A stretch of 64,000 nucleotides of DNA from Streptomyces cavernicola (GCF_029968035.1 NZ_JASCIQ010000034.1:1-64000), one strand, 5' to 3'; shown: positions 8,636 to 17,136, numbered from the stretch's first letter. A program made the numbers and translations. The notes: generated by a model not told the origin, from the letters alone.

Positions 8636-9723
8636 ATCTCGCCGCCGCCACCAACGAGAACCTGGCGAACATCAGCAACGTCCTGATCTATTCGTCGATG
8701 GCCGTCTACACCCTGGCCTTCCTCGCGCACATCGCCGAATGGACCTTCGGCAGCCGCAGCAAGGTCGGCCGCACCGCCGCCGCGCTCACCACGAAGTCCA
8801 CGGGCGCCGCCGCGAAGACCGCGGGACCCGCCGTCACCGTCAAGAAGGCCGGGGGCACCGCCGTCCTCGACCGCCCCAAGATCGTCACGCGCACCGCCTC
8901 CGGCACCCGTGACGTGCCGGACGGCCCCGGCGCGCACGGCGGCACCGAGAAGGGCGACATGTACGGCCGGATCGCCGTGTCGCTCACCGTGCTCGCGTTC
9001 TTCGTCGAGGCGGGCGGCGTCGCCTCCCGCGCGCTCTCCGTCATGCGCGCCCCCTGGGGCAACATGTACGAGTTCTCGATCACCTTCTCCACGGTGGCCG
9101 TCGGCGCGTACCTGCTGCTCCTGGCGCTGAAGAAGAACGTCCGCTGGATCGGCCTGATCCTGGTCACCACGGTCCTGCTCGACCTGGGCATCGCCACCAA
9201 GTGGCTCTACACCGACAGCGACCAGCTCGTCCCGGCCCTCGACTCGTACTGGCTGTGGATCCACGTCTCCACCGCCATCTTCTGCGGCGCGGTCTTCTAC
9301 CTCGGCGCGGTCGGCACGCTGCTCTACCTCTTCCGCGACTCCTACGAGACCAAGCTGGAGGGCGGCGGCACCCCGGGCACGTTCGCGAACTCGGTCCTCT
9401 CCCGGCTGCCCTCGGCGGCGTCCCTGGACAAGTTCTCGTACCGCATCAACGCCGCGGTCTTCCCGCTGTGGACGTTCACGATCATCGCGGGCGCGATCTG
9501 GGCGGGCGACGCCTGGGGCCGCTACTGGGGCTGGGACCCCAAGGAGGTCTGGTCCTTCGTCACGTGGATCGTCTACGCCTGCTACCTGCACGCCCGCGCC
9601 ACGGCCGGCTGGAAGGGCCGCAAGGCCGCCTACCTGGCGCTGTTCGCCTTCGCGACCTGGCTGTGGAACTACTACGGCGTCAACATCTTCATCACCGGCA
9701 AGCACTCGTACGCCGGAGTCTGA
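8632..9723 (+). CDS. ccsB: Cytochrome c biogenesis protein CcsB (CcsA/ResC family)
   Basis: This polytopic haem-handling protein is the second half of the System II synthetase. The GTG at 8632 is chosen because GGAGG (8622-8626) sits 5 bases before it; an upstream in-frame start at 8569 lacks such a site. The 363-residue protein has about eight membrane helices, and the Trp-rich haem-binding signature WGWDPKEVWSFVTW lies near residue 300, followed by YYGVNIF. The poorly conserved Ala/Lys-rich loop at about residues 40-100 is typical of actinobacterial members. Some annotations call this family CcsA or ResC. Confidence 0.94.
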   Translation: MNLAAATNENLANISNVLIYSSMAVYTLAFLAHIAEWTFGSRSKVGRTAAALTTKSTGAAAKTAGPAVTVKKAGGTAVLDRPKIVTRTASGTRDVPDGPGAHGGTEKGDMYGRIAVSLTVLAFFVEAGGVASRALSVMRAPWGNMYEFSITFSTVAVGAYLLLLALKKNVRWIGLILVTTVLLDLGIATKWLYTDSDQLVPALDSYWLWIHVSTAIFCGAVFYLGAVGTLLYLFRDSYETKLEGGGTPGTFANSVLSRLPSAASLDKFSYRINAAVFPLWTFTIIAGAIWAGDAWGRYWGWDPKEVWSFVTWIVYACYLHARATAGWKGRKAAYLALFAFATWLWNYYGVNIFITGKHSYAGV

Positions 9724-9789
9724 GCCGCCTCCGCCCCGCGTACGACCTGCACGGGTGCGGATGACCCTGGACGGGGCCACGCTGGTGGC

Positions 9790-10299
9790 ATGAGCGCGAC
9801 GATCGGACAGGGCACCAGCCGGACCTCGAACGGGGTCCAGCACCTCCACTTCGAGCTGCACCTTCCGCACCCCGTCGAGCAGGTCTGGCTCGCCGTGGCC
9901 AGTGCGCGGGGGCTGCGGCAGTGGCTGGCCGCCGCCGATGTCCTCGAACCGAGGCTCGGCGGCGCTGTCGTACTGCGCTGGCTCAACCAGCCGGGCGAGG
10001 TGGTGGTGCATGTGGGGCGGGTGAGCGCGTGGGACGTGGAGCGGGTCGCCGAGTACACCCTCGACTCGCTGCACGGCCGGATGCGGTTCCACCTGGAGCC
10101 GGACGGGCGGTCCGGCACCACGCTGCGGTTCACGAACGAGTTCCCCGGCGACGACGCCCTCCGCCTGGACTGCCTCGCCGGCTGGCACGACCACTTCGAG
10201 TACCTCGCGGAGGCGCTGTCGGGCCACCCGGTCGACTGGTCCACCTGGACCCCGGCCCGCTGGCACCGCTTCCGAGACGCCTACGCAACCCGCGGCTAG
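9790..10299 (+). CDS. SRPBCC domain (START/AHSA1-like) protein
   Basis: This 169-residue cytoplasmic protein has an SRPBCC/AHSA1-like fold. It opens with the typical strand-helix pattern (LHFELHLPHPVEQVWLAVASARGLRQW) and ends with the family's WHDHFEYLAEAL helix. Such proteins bind hydrophobic ligands in a helix-grip pocket; no ligand can be inferred here. It lies 66 bases downstream of ccsB and may be read from the same transcript. It is followed by a repeat-rich 3' region. Confidence 0.8.
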   Translation: MSATIGQGTSRTSNGVQHLHFELHLPHPVEQVWLAVASARGLRQWLAAADVLEPRLGGAVVLRWLNQPGEVVVHVGRVSAWDVERVAEYTLDSLHGRMRFHLEPDGRSGTTLRFTNEFPGDDALRLDCLAGWHDHFEYLAEALSGHPVDWSTWTPARWHRFRDAYATRG

Positions 10300-10435
10300 C
10301 CCTGTTCTTTTTCCCCTCCCCGCCCCTTCCCTAAAGTCCTCAGCGGACAGCTCGGGAGCTGCCGCCCCCGGACCCCGCCCGGGGCTGCCGCCCCTGGACC
10401 CCCGCTCCTCAAACGCCGGAGGGGCTGGTTTTCAA

Positions 10436-10762
10436 GGGGCGCGGGGAACTGCGCGACCAGCCACGATGGCGCGGCAGTCGAGCGACGACCGGGGGTTCGG
10501 GGCGCAGCCCCGAAGGCAGGGCGTAGGGGCGGCACGCCCGAGCAGGGGCGCGGGGAACTGCGCGACCAGCCACGATGGCGCGGCAGTCGAGCGACGACCG
10601 GGGGTTCGGGGCGCAGCCCCGACAGCAGGGTGCAGGGGCGGCACGCCCGAGCAGGGGCGCGGGGAACTGCGCGACCAGCCACGACGGTGCGGCAGTCGAG
10701 CGACGACCGGGGGTTTGGGGCGCAGCCCCGACAGCAGGGTGCAGGGGCGGCACGCCGGAGCA
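10436..10762. repeat. 109-bp tandem repeat, three copies
   Basis: Copies begin at 10436, 10545 and 10654 and are nearly identical. Each starts with GGGGCGCGGGGAACTGCGCG, continues through AGTCGAGCGACGACCGGGGG, and ends in GGGGCGGCACGCC. Differences are single bases (for example CGATGG against CGACGG, and AAGGCAGGGCG against ACAGCAGGGTG), which suggests recent amplification. Confidence 0.92.
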
Positions 10763-10856
10763 GGGGTCAGGGGCGGCATGCCCAACAGGGTCAGGGGCGG
10801 CACGCCGGAGCAGGGGTCAGGGGCGGCGTGCCCAACAGGGTCAGGGGCGGCACGCC
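10757..10856. repeat. 50-bp tandem repeat, two copies
   Basis: Two copies (10757-10806 and 10807-10856) are each built from GGAGCAGGGGTCAGGGGCGG followed by CATGCCCAACAGGGTCAGG or CGTGCCCAACAGGGTCAGG. The words overlap the end of the 109-bp array and appear derived from its 3' part. Confidence 0.88.
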
Positions 10857-10886
10857 CACCATGGGCCGGGGTGCAGCCCCGAGGGG

Positions 10887-11198
10887 CTACTTGGGGGAAG
10901 GGCCCTCGGAGCCGTCCTCGTCCGGCTCGTCCTTCTTGAGGGACCGGAGGAACTCCGGGTTGTCGTCCGGGGCCACCCACCCCCCGCGCCGCCCGCCCGC
11001 AGGGCGCCGCCGCTGCGAGGTGCGGTCCTTGCCGACGATCAGCCACGAGATCGAGCCGACCAGCGGGAACAGCAGGACCAGAATCGCCCAGAGCGGCTTG
11101 GGGATGTAGCGGACCTCCTGCTCATCGGTGGTGATGCAGTCGATGAACGCGTAGATGCTGAGTGCCAGCGGCACCAGGATCATCAGCACCCGGAACAT
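10887..11198 (-). CDS. PLDc_N domain small membrane protein
   Basis: This 103-residue protein has two membrane helices (about residues 2-20 and 36-58) and resembles the phospholipase D-nuclease N-terminal domain family, with the pattern LWAILVLLFPLVGSISWLIVGK. It has no catalytic domain. The C-terminus is charged and probably cytoplasmic. The role of stand-alone members is unknown. It diverges from the ubiD-like gene across 89 bases. Confidence 0.82.
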   Translation of the reverse strand: MFRVLMILVPLALSIYAFIDCITTDEQEVRYIPKPLWAILVLLFPLVGSISWLIVGKDRTSQRRRPAGGRRGGWVAPDDNPEFLRSLKKDEPDEDGSEGPSPK

Positions 11199-11287
11199 GA
11201 AGCCGTCCCCCTGCGGGTTGAGTGCCGGGGCCGTGTGGACGGCCCCCGTGACGGGTCAAGCCTAGCGAGTAGCCGATACTGGTCCCT

Positions 11288-12748
11288 ATGGCTTATGACG
11301 ATCTTCGCTCCCTGCTCCGGGCGCTGGAGCGCGAGGGCGACCTGAAGCGCATCAAGGCCGAGGTCGACCCGCATCTGGAGGTCGGTGAGATCGTCGACCG
11401 GGTGAACAAGGCCGGCGGCCCCGCCCTGCTCTTCGAGAACGTGAAGGGCTCCGCGATGCCCCTCGCGATGAACGTGTACGGCACCGACCGCCGCCTCCTG
11501 AAGGCCCTCGGCCTGAAGTCGTACGCGGAGATCAGCGACAAGATCGGCGGCCTGCTCAAGCCTGAGCTCCCGCAAGGGTTCATCGGCGTACGCGAGGCCT
11601 TCGGCAAGCTCGGCGCGATGACCCACGTACCGCCGAAGAAGGTGAAGCAGGAGAACGCCCCCGTCCAGGAGGTCGTGCTCACCGGTGACGACGTGGACCT
11701 GGAGCAGCTCCCCGCGCTGTTCACCTGGCCCGAGGACGGCGGCTCGTTCTTCAACCTGGGGCTGACGCACACCAAGCACCCGGAGACGGGCGTGCGCAAC
11801 CTCGGCCTGTACCGGCTGCAGCGCCACGACAAGCGCACCATCGGCATGCACTGGCAGATCCACAAGGACAGCCGCAACCACTACCAGGTCGCCGCCCAGC
11901 GGGGCGAGAAGCTGCCGGTCGCGATCGCCTTCGGCTGCCCGCCGGCCGTGACGTACGCGTCCACCGCGCCGCTCCCCGGCGACATGGACGAGTACCTGCT
12001 GGCCGGGTTCATCCAGGGCAAGCGCGTCGAGATGGTCGACTGCAAGACGGTGCCGCTGCAGGTGCCGGCCAACGCCGAGGTCGTCATCGAGGGCTGGCTG
12101 GAGCCCGGCGAGATGCTGCCGGAGGGGCCGTTCGGCGACCACACCGGGTTCTACACGCCGCAGGAACCGTTCCCCGCCCTGAAGATCGACTGCGTGACGA
12201 TGCGGAAGCGCCCGCTCCTGCAGTCGATCGTCGTCGGCCGCCCGCCGACGGAGGACGGCCCGCTCGGCCGCGCCACGGAGCGCTTCTTCCTGCCGCTCCT
12301 CAAGGTGATCGTCCCGGACATCGTCGACTACCACCTCCCGGAGTCCGGCGGCTTCCACAACTGCGCGATCGTCTCGATCGACAAGAAGTACCCGAAGCAC
12401 GCGCAGAAGGTCATGCACGCCATCTGGGGCGCGCACATGATGTCCCTGACCAAGCTGATCGTCGTCGTCGACAAGGACTGCGACGTGCACGACCTGCACG
12501 AGGTCTCCTGGCGCGCCCTCGGCAACACCGACTACGCCCGCGACCTCACCGTCGTCGAGGGCCCCGTCGACCACCTCGACCACGCCTCGTACCAGCAGTT
12601 CTGGGGCGGCAAGGCGGGCATCGACGCCACGAGGAAGCTGCCCGAGGAGGGCTACACGCGGGACGGCGGCTGGCCCGAGATGGTCGAGTCCGACCCGCGC
12701 ACGGCGGCCCTCGTGGACCGCCGCTGGAAGGAGTACGGACTCAAGTGA
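11288..12748 (+). CDS. mqnL: UbiD-family menaquinone biosynthesis decarboxylase (MqnL)
   Basis: This 486-residue UbiD-family enzyme uses prenylated FMN. In the futalosine pathway it is proposed to decarboxylate the naphthoate intermediate. Visible features are the conserved block VRNLGLYRLQRHDKRTIGMH and the acidic catalytic region PEGPFGDHTGFYTP with E279, the position matching the catalytic Glu of UbiD enzymes. The stop overlaps the prenyltransferase start by 4 bases (GTGA), and a UbiX flavin prenyltransferase that would make its cofactor lies 1.9 kb downstream. Context among mqn genes makes a menaquinone role much more likely than ubiquinone or phenolic acid decarboxylation. Confidence 0.93.
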   Translation: MAYDDLRSLLRALEREGDLKRIKAEVDPHLEVGEIVDRVNKAGGPALLFENVKGSAMPLAMNVYGTDRRLLKALGLKSYAEISDKIGGLLKPELPQGFIGVREAFGKLGAMTHVPPKKVKQENAPVQEVVLTGDDVDLEQLPALFTWPEDGGSFFNLGLTHTKHPETGVRNLGLYRLQRHDKRTIGMHWQIHKDSRNHYQVAAQRGEKLPVAIAFGCPPAVTYASTAPLPGDMDEYLLAGFIQGKRVEMVDCKTVPLQVPANAEVVIEGWLEPGEMLPEGPFGDHTGFYTPQEPFPALKIDCVTMRKRPLLQSIVVGRPPTEDGPLGRATERFFLPLLKVIVPDIVDYHLPESGGFHNCAIVSIDKKYPKHAQKVMHAIWGAHMMSLTKLIVVVDKDCDVHDLHEVSWRALGNTDYARDLTVVEGPVDHLDHASYQQFWGGKAGIDATRKLPEEGYTRDGGWPEMVESDPRTAALVDRRWKEYGLK

Positions 12749-13647
12749 GCAGTGCCGCAGCAGCCGTCCCGCAGCCGGGGCGCACGAAGGCGTTCCTGCG
12801 CCTCGTCATGATCGAGCACTCCGTGTTCGCCCTGCCCTTCGCGTACATCGCCTCGCTGACCGCGATGTTCCAGGTGGACAAGAACATCCACTGGGGCCGG
12901 CTGCTCCTGGTGACGATCGCGATGGTCGGCCTGCGCACGTTCGCGATGGCCGCGAACCGGATCATCGACCGCGAGATCGACGCCCGTAACCCGCGCACCG
13001 CCCACCGCGAGCTGGTCACCGGCGCGGTCTCGGTGAAGTCGGCGTGGACGGGCGCGCTGATCGCCCTGGTCGTCTTCCTCGGCGCGGCGGCGCTCCTGAA
13101 CCCGCTGTGCCTGGCGCTCGCGCCGGTCGCGGTGATCCCGATGGTGGTCTATCCGTACGGGAAGAGGTTCACGAACTTCCCGCAGGCGATCCTCGGCCTG
13201 GCGCAGGCGATGGGCCCGGTCGGCGCGTGGCTCGCGGTCACGGGTTCGTGGTCCTGGGACGCGGTGATCCTGGGCCTCGCGGTCGGCGTCTGGATCGGCG
13301 GCTTCGACCTGATCTACGCCTGCCAGGACGTGGAGACGGACCGCGAGGTCGGCGTGATGTCCGTGCCGGCGCGGTTCGGTATTCCGGCGGCGATCCGGGG
13401 GGCGCGGGGGTGTCACGCGGTGGCCACGGGGCTGTTCGTCTGGTACGCGCTGTCCACGGGTGCGGGCGTGTTCTTCTGGCTCGGCCTGGTGATCGTCGCG
13501 GCGGCGTTCCTGTACGAGCACACGATTGTGCGGCCGCACGATCTGTCCCGCCTGAACCGGGCGTTCTTCCAGGTCAACGGGTTCATCGGCATCGCGCTTT
13601 TCGCTTGCGCGCTGCTTGATCTCTTGGTGCGCGGCCTGACGGTCTGA
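12745..13647 (+). CDS. mqnP: UbiA-family menaquinone prenyltransferase MqnP
   Basis: This integral membrane aromatic prenyltransferase of 300 residues attaches the polyprenyl chain to the dihydroxynaphthoate nucleus. Both Asp-rich Mg/diphosphate motifs are present: NRIIDREID (N71, D75, D79) and CQDVETD (D195, D199). About eight to nine hydrophobic helices are visible. The start is GTG, overlapping the UbiD-like gene by 4 bases, so the two are coupled. Assignment to MqnP rests on this coupling and on the neighbouring futalosine genes. MenA is the alternative, but no men-type (o-succinylbenzoate) genes are seen. Confidence 0.93.
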   Translation: MSSAAAAVPQPGRTKAFLRLVMIEHSVFALPFAYIASLTAMFQVDKNIHWGRLLLVTIAMVGLRTFAMAANRIIDREIDARNPRTAHRELVTGAVSVKSAWTGALIALVVFLGAAALLNPLCLALAPVAVIPMVVYPYGKRFTNFPQAILGLAQAMGPVGAWLAVTGSWSWDAVILGLAVGVWIGGFDLIYACQDVETDREVGVMSVPARFGIPAAIRGARGCHAVATGLFVWYALSTGAGVFFWLGLVIVAAAFLYEHTIVRPHDLSRLNRAFFQVNGFIGIALFACALLDLLVRGLTV

Positions 13648-13654
13648 GCTTTCC

Positions 13655-13935
13655 CCCACCCCGCCCCTTTCCGAAAGTCCTGCGGACAGCTCCGGGGGCT
13701 GCGCCCCCAGGCCCCCCCGCCTCCGGGGCTGCGCCCCTGGACCCCGCTTCTGGCTCCGCCCGGTTGTGGGCGGCTGCCGCTGCGTCGTGGCTGGTCGCGC
13801 AGTTCCCCGCGCCCCTTAAAAACCGGGGCTCGGCCAAAATTTAGCCCCTCCGGCGTTTGAGGAGCGGGGGCCCGGGGGCTGGCCCCCGGAGCTGTCCGCT
13901 GAGGACTTTCGGGAAGGGGCGGGGAGGGGAAAAAA
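13655..13935. repeat. Modular intergenic repeat block 2
   Basis: The gap between convergent mqnP and the rhomboid gene consists almost wholly of repeat modules. Module A is forward at about 13655-13745 and inverted at about 13849-13932 (CCCCTCCGGCGTTTGAGGAG). Module B is inverted at about 13787-13816 (GTGGCTGGTCGCGCAGTTCC). The flanking copies of A face each other and could form a long stem, so the block probably acts as a bidirectional terminator. Confidence 0.85.
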
Positions 13936-13941
13936 CCCCGG

Positions 13942-14541
13942 CTAAGCCCGCCCTCGGCGGAACACCACCGCCGCCAGCACCCCGCCCAGCAGCCCGAACA
14001 GGTGCCCCTGCCAGCTCACCCCCTCCGCCGTGGGCAGCGCGCCCCAGAGGATCGAGCCGTACGCCGCGAGAACGAGTACGCCGATCAGTACGTCCACCGC
14101 GCGGCGGTCCACGAAGCCGCGGACCAGGAGATAGCCGAAGAGGCCGAAGACGACCCCGGACGCGCCGGCCGTCACCGAGTGCGCGGGCCCGAAGAACCAC
14201 ACCCCGAGCCCGCTGGCCAGCACGATCATCGCGACGACCGCGGCGAACCGGCGCAGCCCGGACAGCGCGGCCAGGAACCCGAGCACGAGCAGCGGCACGC
14301 TGTTCGTCGCGATGTGGTCGAAGCCGAAGTGCAGGAACGAGGCCGGCACCACGTCCCACAGGTCGCCGGGGACGCGCGGCGTGATGCCGTACGCGTCGAG
14401 GGCGTGGTCGCTCGCCGCGTCGATGACTTCGAGCAGCCAGAGCAGGGCGACCCAGGCCGTCATCACGACGGCGGCCGTCACTGCCCGCTGCCGGCCGGAC
14501 GGCGGGGTCGAACGCTGCGGTGCGGGATCTGCGTAGGCCAT
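13942..14541 (-). CDS. Rhomboid family intramembrane serine protease
   Basis: This 199-residue polytopic membrane protein has the rhomboid catalytic Ser motif GASGVVFG and the catalytic His region WQGHLFGLLGG in the last helices, plus the HFGFDHIATN region that matches the conserved HxxxN loop area. The ATG at 14541 has a perfect AGGAGG site about 7 bases upstream. It sits on the opposite strand between mqnP and the UbiX-like gene and is divergent from the latter. No substrate can be inferred; its position among menaquinone genes may be incidental. Confidence 0.92.
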   Translation of the reverse strand: MAYADPAPQRSTPPSGRQRAVTAAVVMTAWVALLWLLEVIDAASDHALDAYGITPRVPGDLWDVVPASFLHFGFDHIATNSVPLLVLGFLAALSGLRRFAAVVAMIVLASGLGVWFFGPAHSVTAGASGVVFGLFGYLLVRGFVDRRAVDVLIGVLVLAAYGSILWGALPTAEGVSWQGHLFGLLGGVLAAVVFRRGRA

Positions 14542-14613
14542 GGGAAACGCCTCCTGCCCGCTCAACGCCCGGTGGGGTCTGCCCGGTTCCGGCCCTGCGG
14601 ATAGGCTCGTGGC

Positions 14614-15303
14614 GTGCAGCCAGTACCCGAACACACCCCGCAGCGCCGACCCTGGGTGGTCGGTGTCTCCGGCGCTTCCGGCACGCCGTACGCGGCGGCG
14701 GTGCTGCGTGCCCTGATCGGCGCGGGCGAGAGCGTGGACCTGGTCGTCAGCCGGGCCTCGCGCCTGACACTGCTCGACGAGACGGGCATCTCGTTCCGCG
14801 ACGCCCACTGGCAGGAGGACCTGCGGGAGTGGCTGGCGCGCGGGGCGGACGGCAAGCCGGACACGTACCCGCCGGCGGACGTGTCGGACGTACGGCACTG
14901 GGCGGCGGGCGACCTGGCGGCGGGGCCGTCGTCCGGCTCGTACCCGACGCGCGGGATGCTGATCGTGCCCGCGTCGACGGCGTGTGTGGCCGGGGTGGCG
15001 CTCGGCCTGTCGAAGGACCTGTTGCAGCGGACGGCGAGCGTGACCCTCAAGGAGGGGCGGAAGCTGGTCGTCGCCGTGCGGGAGACCCCGCTGAACGGCC
15101 AGACCCTGAAGCACCTGGTGGCGCTCGACGAGGCGGGCGCGACGGTGCTGCCCGCCTCGCCCGCGTTCTATGCGGGGGCGACGCACATCCAGGACCTGGT
15201 GGACTTCGTCGCCGGCCGGGTGCTCGACGCGGCGGGGGTGCCGCACGGCCTGTACCGCCGCTGGGAGGGGGAGCTCGGTGGTAGCGGCTCACGGCGGAGC
15301 TGA
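14614..15303 (+). CDS. mqnM: UbiX-family flavin prenyltransferase (MqnM)
   Basis: This flavoprotein-fold enzyme of 229 residues makes prenylated FMN from FMN and dimethylallyl phosphate, the cofactor needed by the UbiD-like enzyme nearby. The N-terminal VGVSGASGTPYAAAVLRAL is the UbiX signature, and VVAVRETPLN is the second hallmark. An insertion at about residues 75-110 is longer than in E. coli UbiX, which is typical of actinobacterial members. The start is GTG at 14614. It is divergent from the rhomboid gene, so it has its own promoter within 14542-14613. Confidence 0.92.
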   Translation: MQPVPEHTPQRRPWVVGVSGASGTPYAAAVLRALIGAGESVDLVVSRASRLTLLDETGISFRDAHWQEDLREWLARGADGKPDTYPPADVSDVRHWAAGDLAAGPSSGSYPTRGMLIVPASTACVAGVALGLSKDLLQRTASVTLKEGRKLVVAVRETPLNGQTLKHLVALDEAGATVLPASPAFYAGATHIQDLVDFVAGRVLDAAGVPHGLYRRWEGELGGSGSRRS

Positions 15304-15394
15304 CGTCGCGTCTCCTCCTGGCCCTCCTGGCCCTCCTGGAATCTGAAAGATCCTTGGTGGTCTGGTAAAAGAATCACAGGAGTGAGATCCTGTG

Positions 15395-15416
15395 CGCCTT
15401 AGATTCGCCTTAGATT
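15395..15416. promoter_or_regulatory. Two 11-bp direct repeats upstream of asnC
   Basis: CGCCTTAGATT occurs twice head to tail (15395-15405 and 15406-15416), one helical turn apart, in an unusually AT-rich stretch 50-70 bases before the regulator's start. Lrp/AsnC proteins commonly bind phased AT-rich sites and autoregulate, so this is a candidate operator. The function is inferred. Confidence 0.45.
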
Positions 15417-15464
15417 TGATTTACGGACTCGTGGCATCGCTGAACAATGGAAGGCGCCAGGCAT

Positions 15465-15920
15465 ATGGACGCGGTGGACAGGCAGCTCATCCAGGCCCTG
15501 CGGGAGAACGGCAGGGCCTCGTACGCCGAACTCGGCCGGCTCGTCGGCCTCTCCGGCCCCTCCGTCACCGACCGCATCAACCGTCTTGAGGCGGCGGGCG
15601 TCATCACGGGGTACCGCGCGACCGTCGACTCCGCCGCGCTCGGCCTCGGCGTGACCGCCCTGGTCGGCATCTCCCTGTCCGACGCCGCGGACCACGAGGA
15701 CGTGGCGCAGCGCCTCAAGGACCTCGGCGAGATCGAGGACTGCTGGTTCATCGCGGGCGACGACTCGTACATGCTCAAGGTGCGCGTGGACGACGTGGAC
15801 GGTCTGGAGAAGACCATCCGCCGGCTCAGCGGCACGAAGGGCGTCTCCCGCACCCGTACCACGATCGTGCTCTCCACCAAGTGGGAGAACCGGGTCGGGG
15901 AACTGCCCGAAGAGGTCTAG
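15465..15920 (+). CDS. Lrp/AsnC family transcriptional regulator
   Basis: This 151-residue protein has an N-terminal helix-turn-helix (MDAVDRQLIQALRENGRASY ... VTDRINRLEAAGVI, about residues 1-55) and a C-terminal Lrp effector (RAM) domain with the pattern CWFIAGDDSYMLKVRV. The ATG at 15465 is preferred over the one at 15447 because GGAAGG (15449-15454) is placed 10 bases before it and homologues begin near MDxxDxxLI. mqnE starts 41 bases downstream, so the two probably share a transcript. This raises the possibility that an amino acid or related ligand tunes menaquinone synthesis. Confidence 0.9.
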   Translation: MDAVDRQLIQALRENGRASYAELGRLVGLSGPSVTDRINRLEAAGVITGYRATVDSAALGLGVTALVGISLSDAADHEDVAQRLKDLGEIEDCWFIAGDDSYMLKVRVDDVDGLEKTIRRLSGTKGVSRTRTTIVLSTKWENRVGELPEEV

Positions 15921-15961
15921 AAGTACCGTTGGCGGAGCTGTCGTAGAGAGGTTGTTGAGGC

Positions 15962-17125
15962 ATGGACGCGGGACTCAAGCGGGAACTTGAGCAGAAGGTT
16001 CTGGCCGGGGAGCGGTTGACCCGCGAGGACGGCATCGCCCTCTACGACTCGGACGACCTGGCCTGGCTCGGCAGCCTCGCCCACGAGGTGCGCACGCGTA
16101 AGAACGGCGACGTGGTGCACTTCAACGTCAACCGGCACCTCAACATGACCAACGTGTGCACCGCGTCGTGCGCGTACTGCTCGTTCCAGCGGAAGCCGGG
16201 CGAGAAGGACGCGTACACGATGCGCATTGAGGAGGCGGTGAAGCTCGCCAAGGAGATGGAGGGCGAGAACCTCACCGAGCTGCACATCGTCAACGGCCTG
16301 CACCCCAACCTGCCGTGGCGGTACTACCCGCGTTCGCTGAGCGCCCTCAAGGAAGCCCTCCCGAACGTCTCGCTGAAGGCCTTCACCGCCACCGAGATCC
16401 ACCACTTCGAGACGATCTCCGGCATGCCCGCCTCGGAGATCCTCGACGAGCTGATCGACGCCGGTCTGGAGTCGCTGACCGGCGGCGGCGCCGAGATCTT
16501 CGACTGGGAGGTCCGGCAGCACATCGTCGACCACGCCACCCACTGGGAGGACTGGTCGCGCATCCACCGCCTCGCGCACGAGAAGGGTCTGAAGACCCCG
16601 AGCACGATGCTGTACGGGCACATCGAGGAGCCCCGGCACCGTGTCGACCACGTGCTTCGACTGCGTGAACTGCAGGACGAGACCGGCGGGTTCCAGGTCT
16701 TCATCCCGCTGCGCTACCAGCACGACTTCGTCGACATGCAGGACGGCAAGGTCCGCAACAAGCTGCAGGCGCGCACCACGATGGCGACCGGCGCCGAGGC
16801 CCTGAAGACCTTCGCGGTCTCCCGGCTGCTCTTCGACAACGTCCCGCACGTCAAGGTCTTCTGGGTGATGCACGGCGTCCAGACCGCCCAACTCGCCCTG
16901 CAGCACGGCGCGGACGACATGGACGGCTCGGTCGTCGAGTACAAGATCACGCACGACGCCGACAACTACGGCACGCCCAACAAGCTCACCCGCGAGGACC
17001 TCCTCGACCTGATCCGGGACGCGGGCTTCCGCCCGGTCGAGCGCAACACCCGGTACGAGATCCTGCGCGAGTACGAGGGTCCGGACCCGGAGCGCCGCGA
17101 GGCTCCGCAGCCGATGCGCTTCTGA
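15962..17125 (+). CDS. mqnE: Aminodeoxyfutalosine synthase MqnE
   Basis: This radical SAM enzyme joins SAM-derived adenosine to 3-[(1-carboxyvinyl)oxy]benzoate to make 6-amino-6-deoxyfutalosine, the second committed step of the futalosine menaquinone pathway. The 387-residue protein has the [4Fe-4S] motif CTASCAYC (C66, C70, C73), the block ELHIVNGLHPNLPWRYYP, and the C-terminal MqnC/MqnE extension. Its paralogue mqnC lies at 33.6 kb. The start is ATG, with GAGAGG and TTGAGG sequences upstream. It is followed within 11 bases by a GNAT gene, implying co-transcription. Confidence 0.95.
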   Translation: MDAGLKRELEQKVLAGERLTREDGIALYDSDDLAWLGSLAHEVRTRKNGDVVHFNVNRHLNMTNVCTASCAYCSFQRKPGEKDAYTMRIEEAVKLAKEMEGENLTELHIVNGLHPNLPWRYYPRSLSALKEALPNVSLKAFTATEIHHFETISGMPASEILDELIDAGLESLTGGGAEIFDWEVRQHIVDHATHWEDWSRIHRLAHEKGLKTPSTMLYGHIEEPRHRVDHVLRLRELQDETGGFQVFIPLRYQHDFVDMQDGKVRNKLQARTTMATGAEALKTFAVSRLLFDNVPHVKVFWVMHGVQTAQLALQHGADDMDGSVVEYKITHDADNYGTPNKLTREDLLDLIRDAGFRPVERNTRYEILREYEGPDPERREAPQPMRF

Positions 17126-17136
17126 GGGCTCAACTC

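Larger units (their letters stand above)
10313..10886. repeat. Modular Streptomyces intergenic repeat block 1
   Basis: The 587 bases between two convergent genes hold no gene. They begin with module A (CCCCGCCCCTTCC ... AAAGTCCTCAGCGGACAGCTC ... CTCCTCAAACGCCGGAGGGG, about 10317-10428). This module ends in a hairpin followed by TTTTC near 10430 and could serve as a terminator. Module B follows (GGGGCGCGGGGAACTGCGCG plus GACCAGCCACGA) in three tandem copies, and then a shorter tandem array. Open frames running through this block are artefacts of GC-rich repeats. Confidence 0.85.

Noticed and set aside
10436..10856. Possible CRISPR array
   Set aside because: Units are direct tandem repeats with no unique spacers, and no cas genes are present.
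10432..11345. Open frames of 114-256 codons across the repeat block after the SRPBCC gene
   Set aside because: They arise because the 109-bp repeat happens to be open in several frames. The same translated repeat appears in different frames and strands.
13583..14384. Frames on both strands through the mqnP/rhomboid gap
   Set aside because: They consist of repeat modules and antisense of the rhomboid gene.
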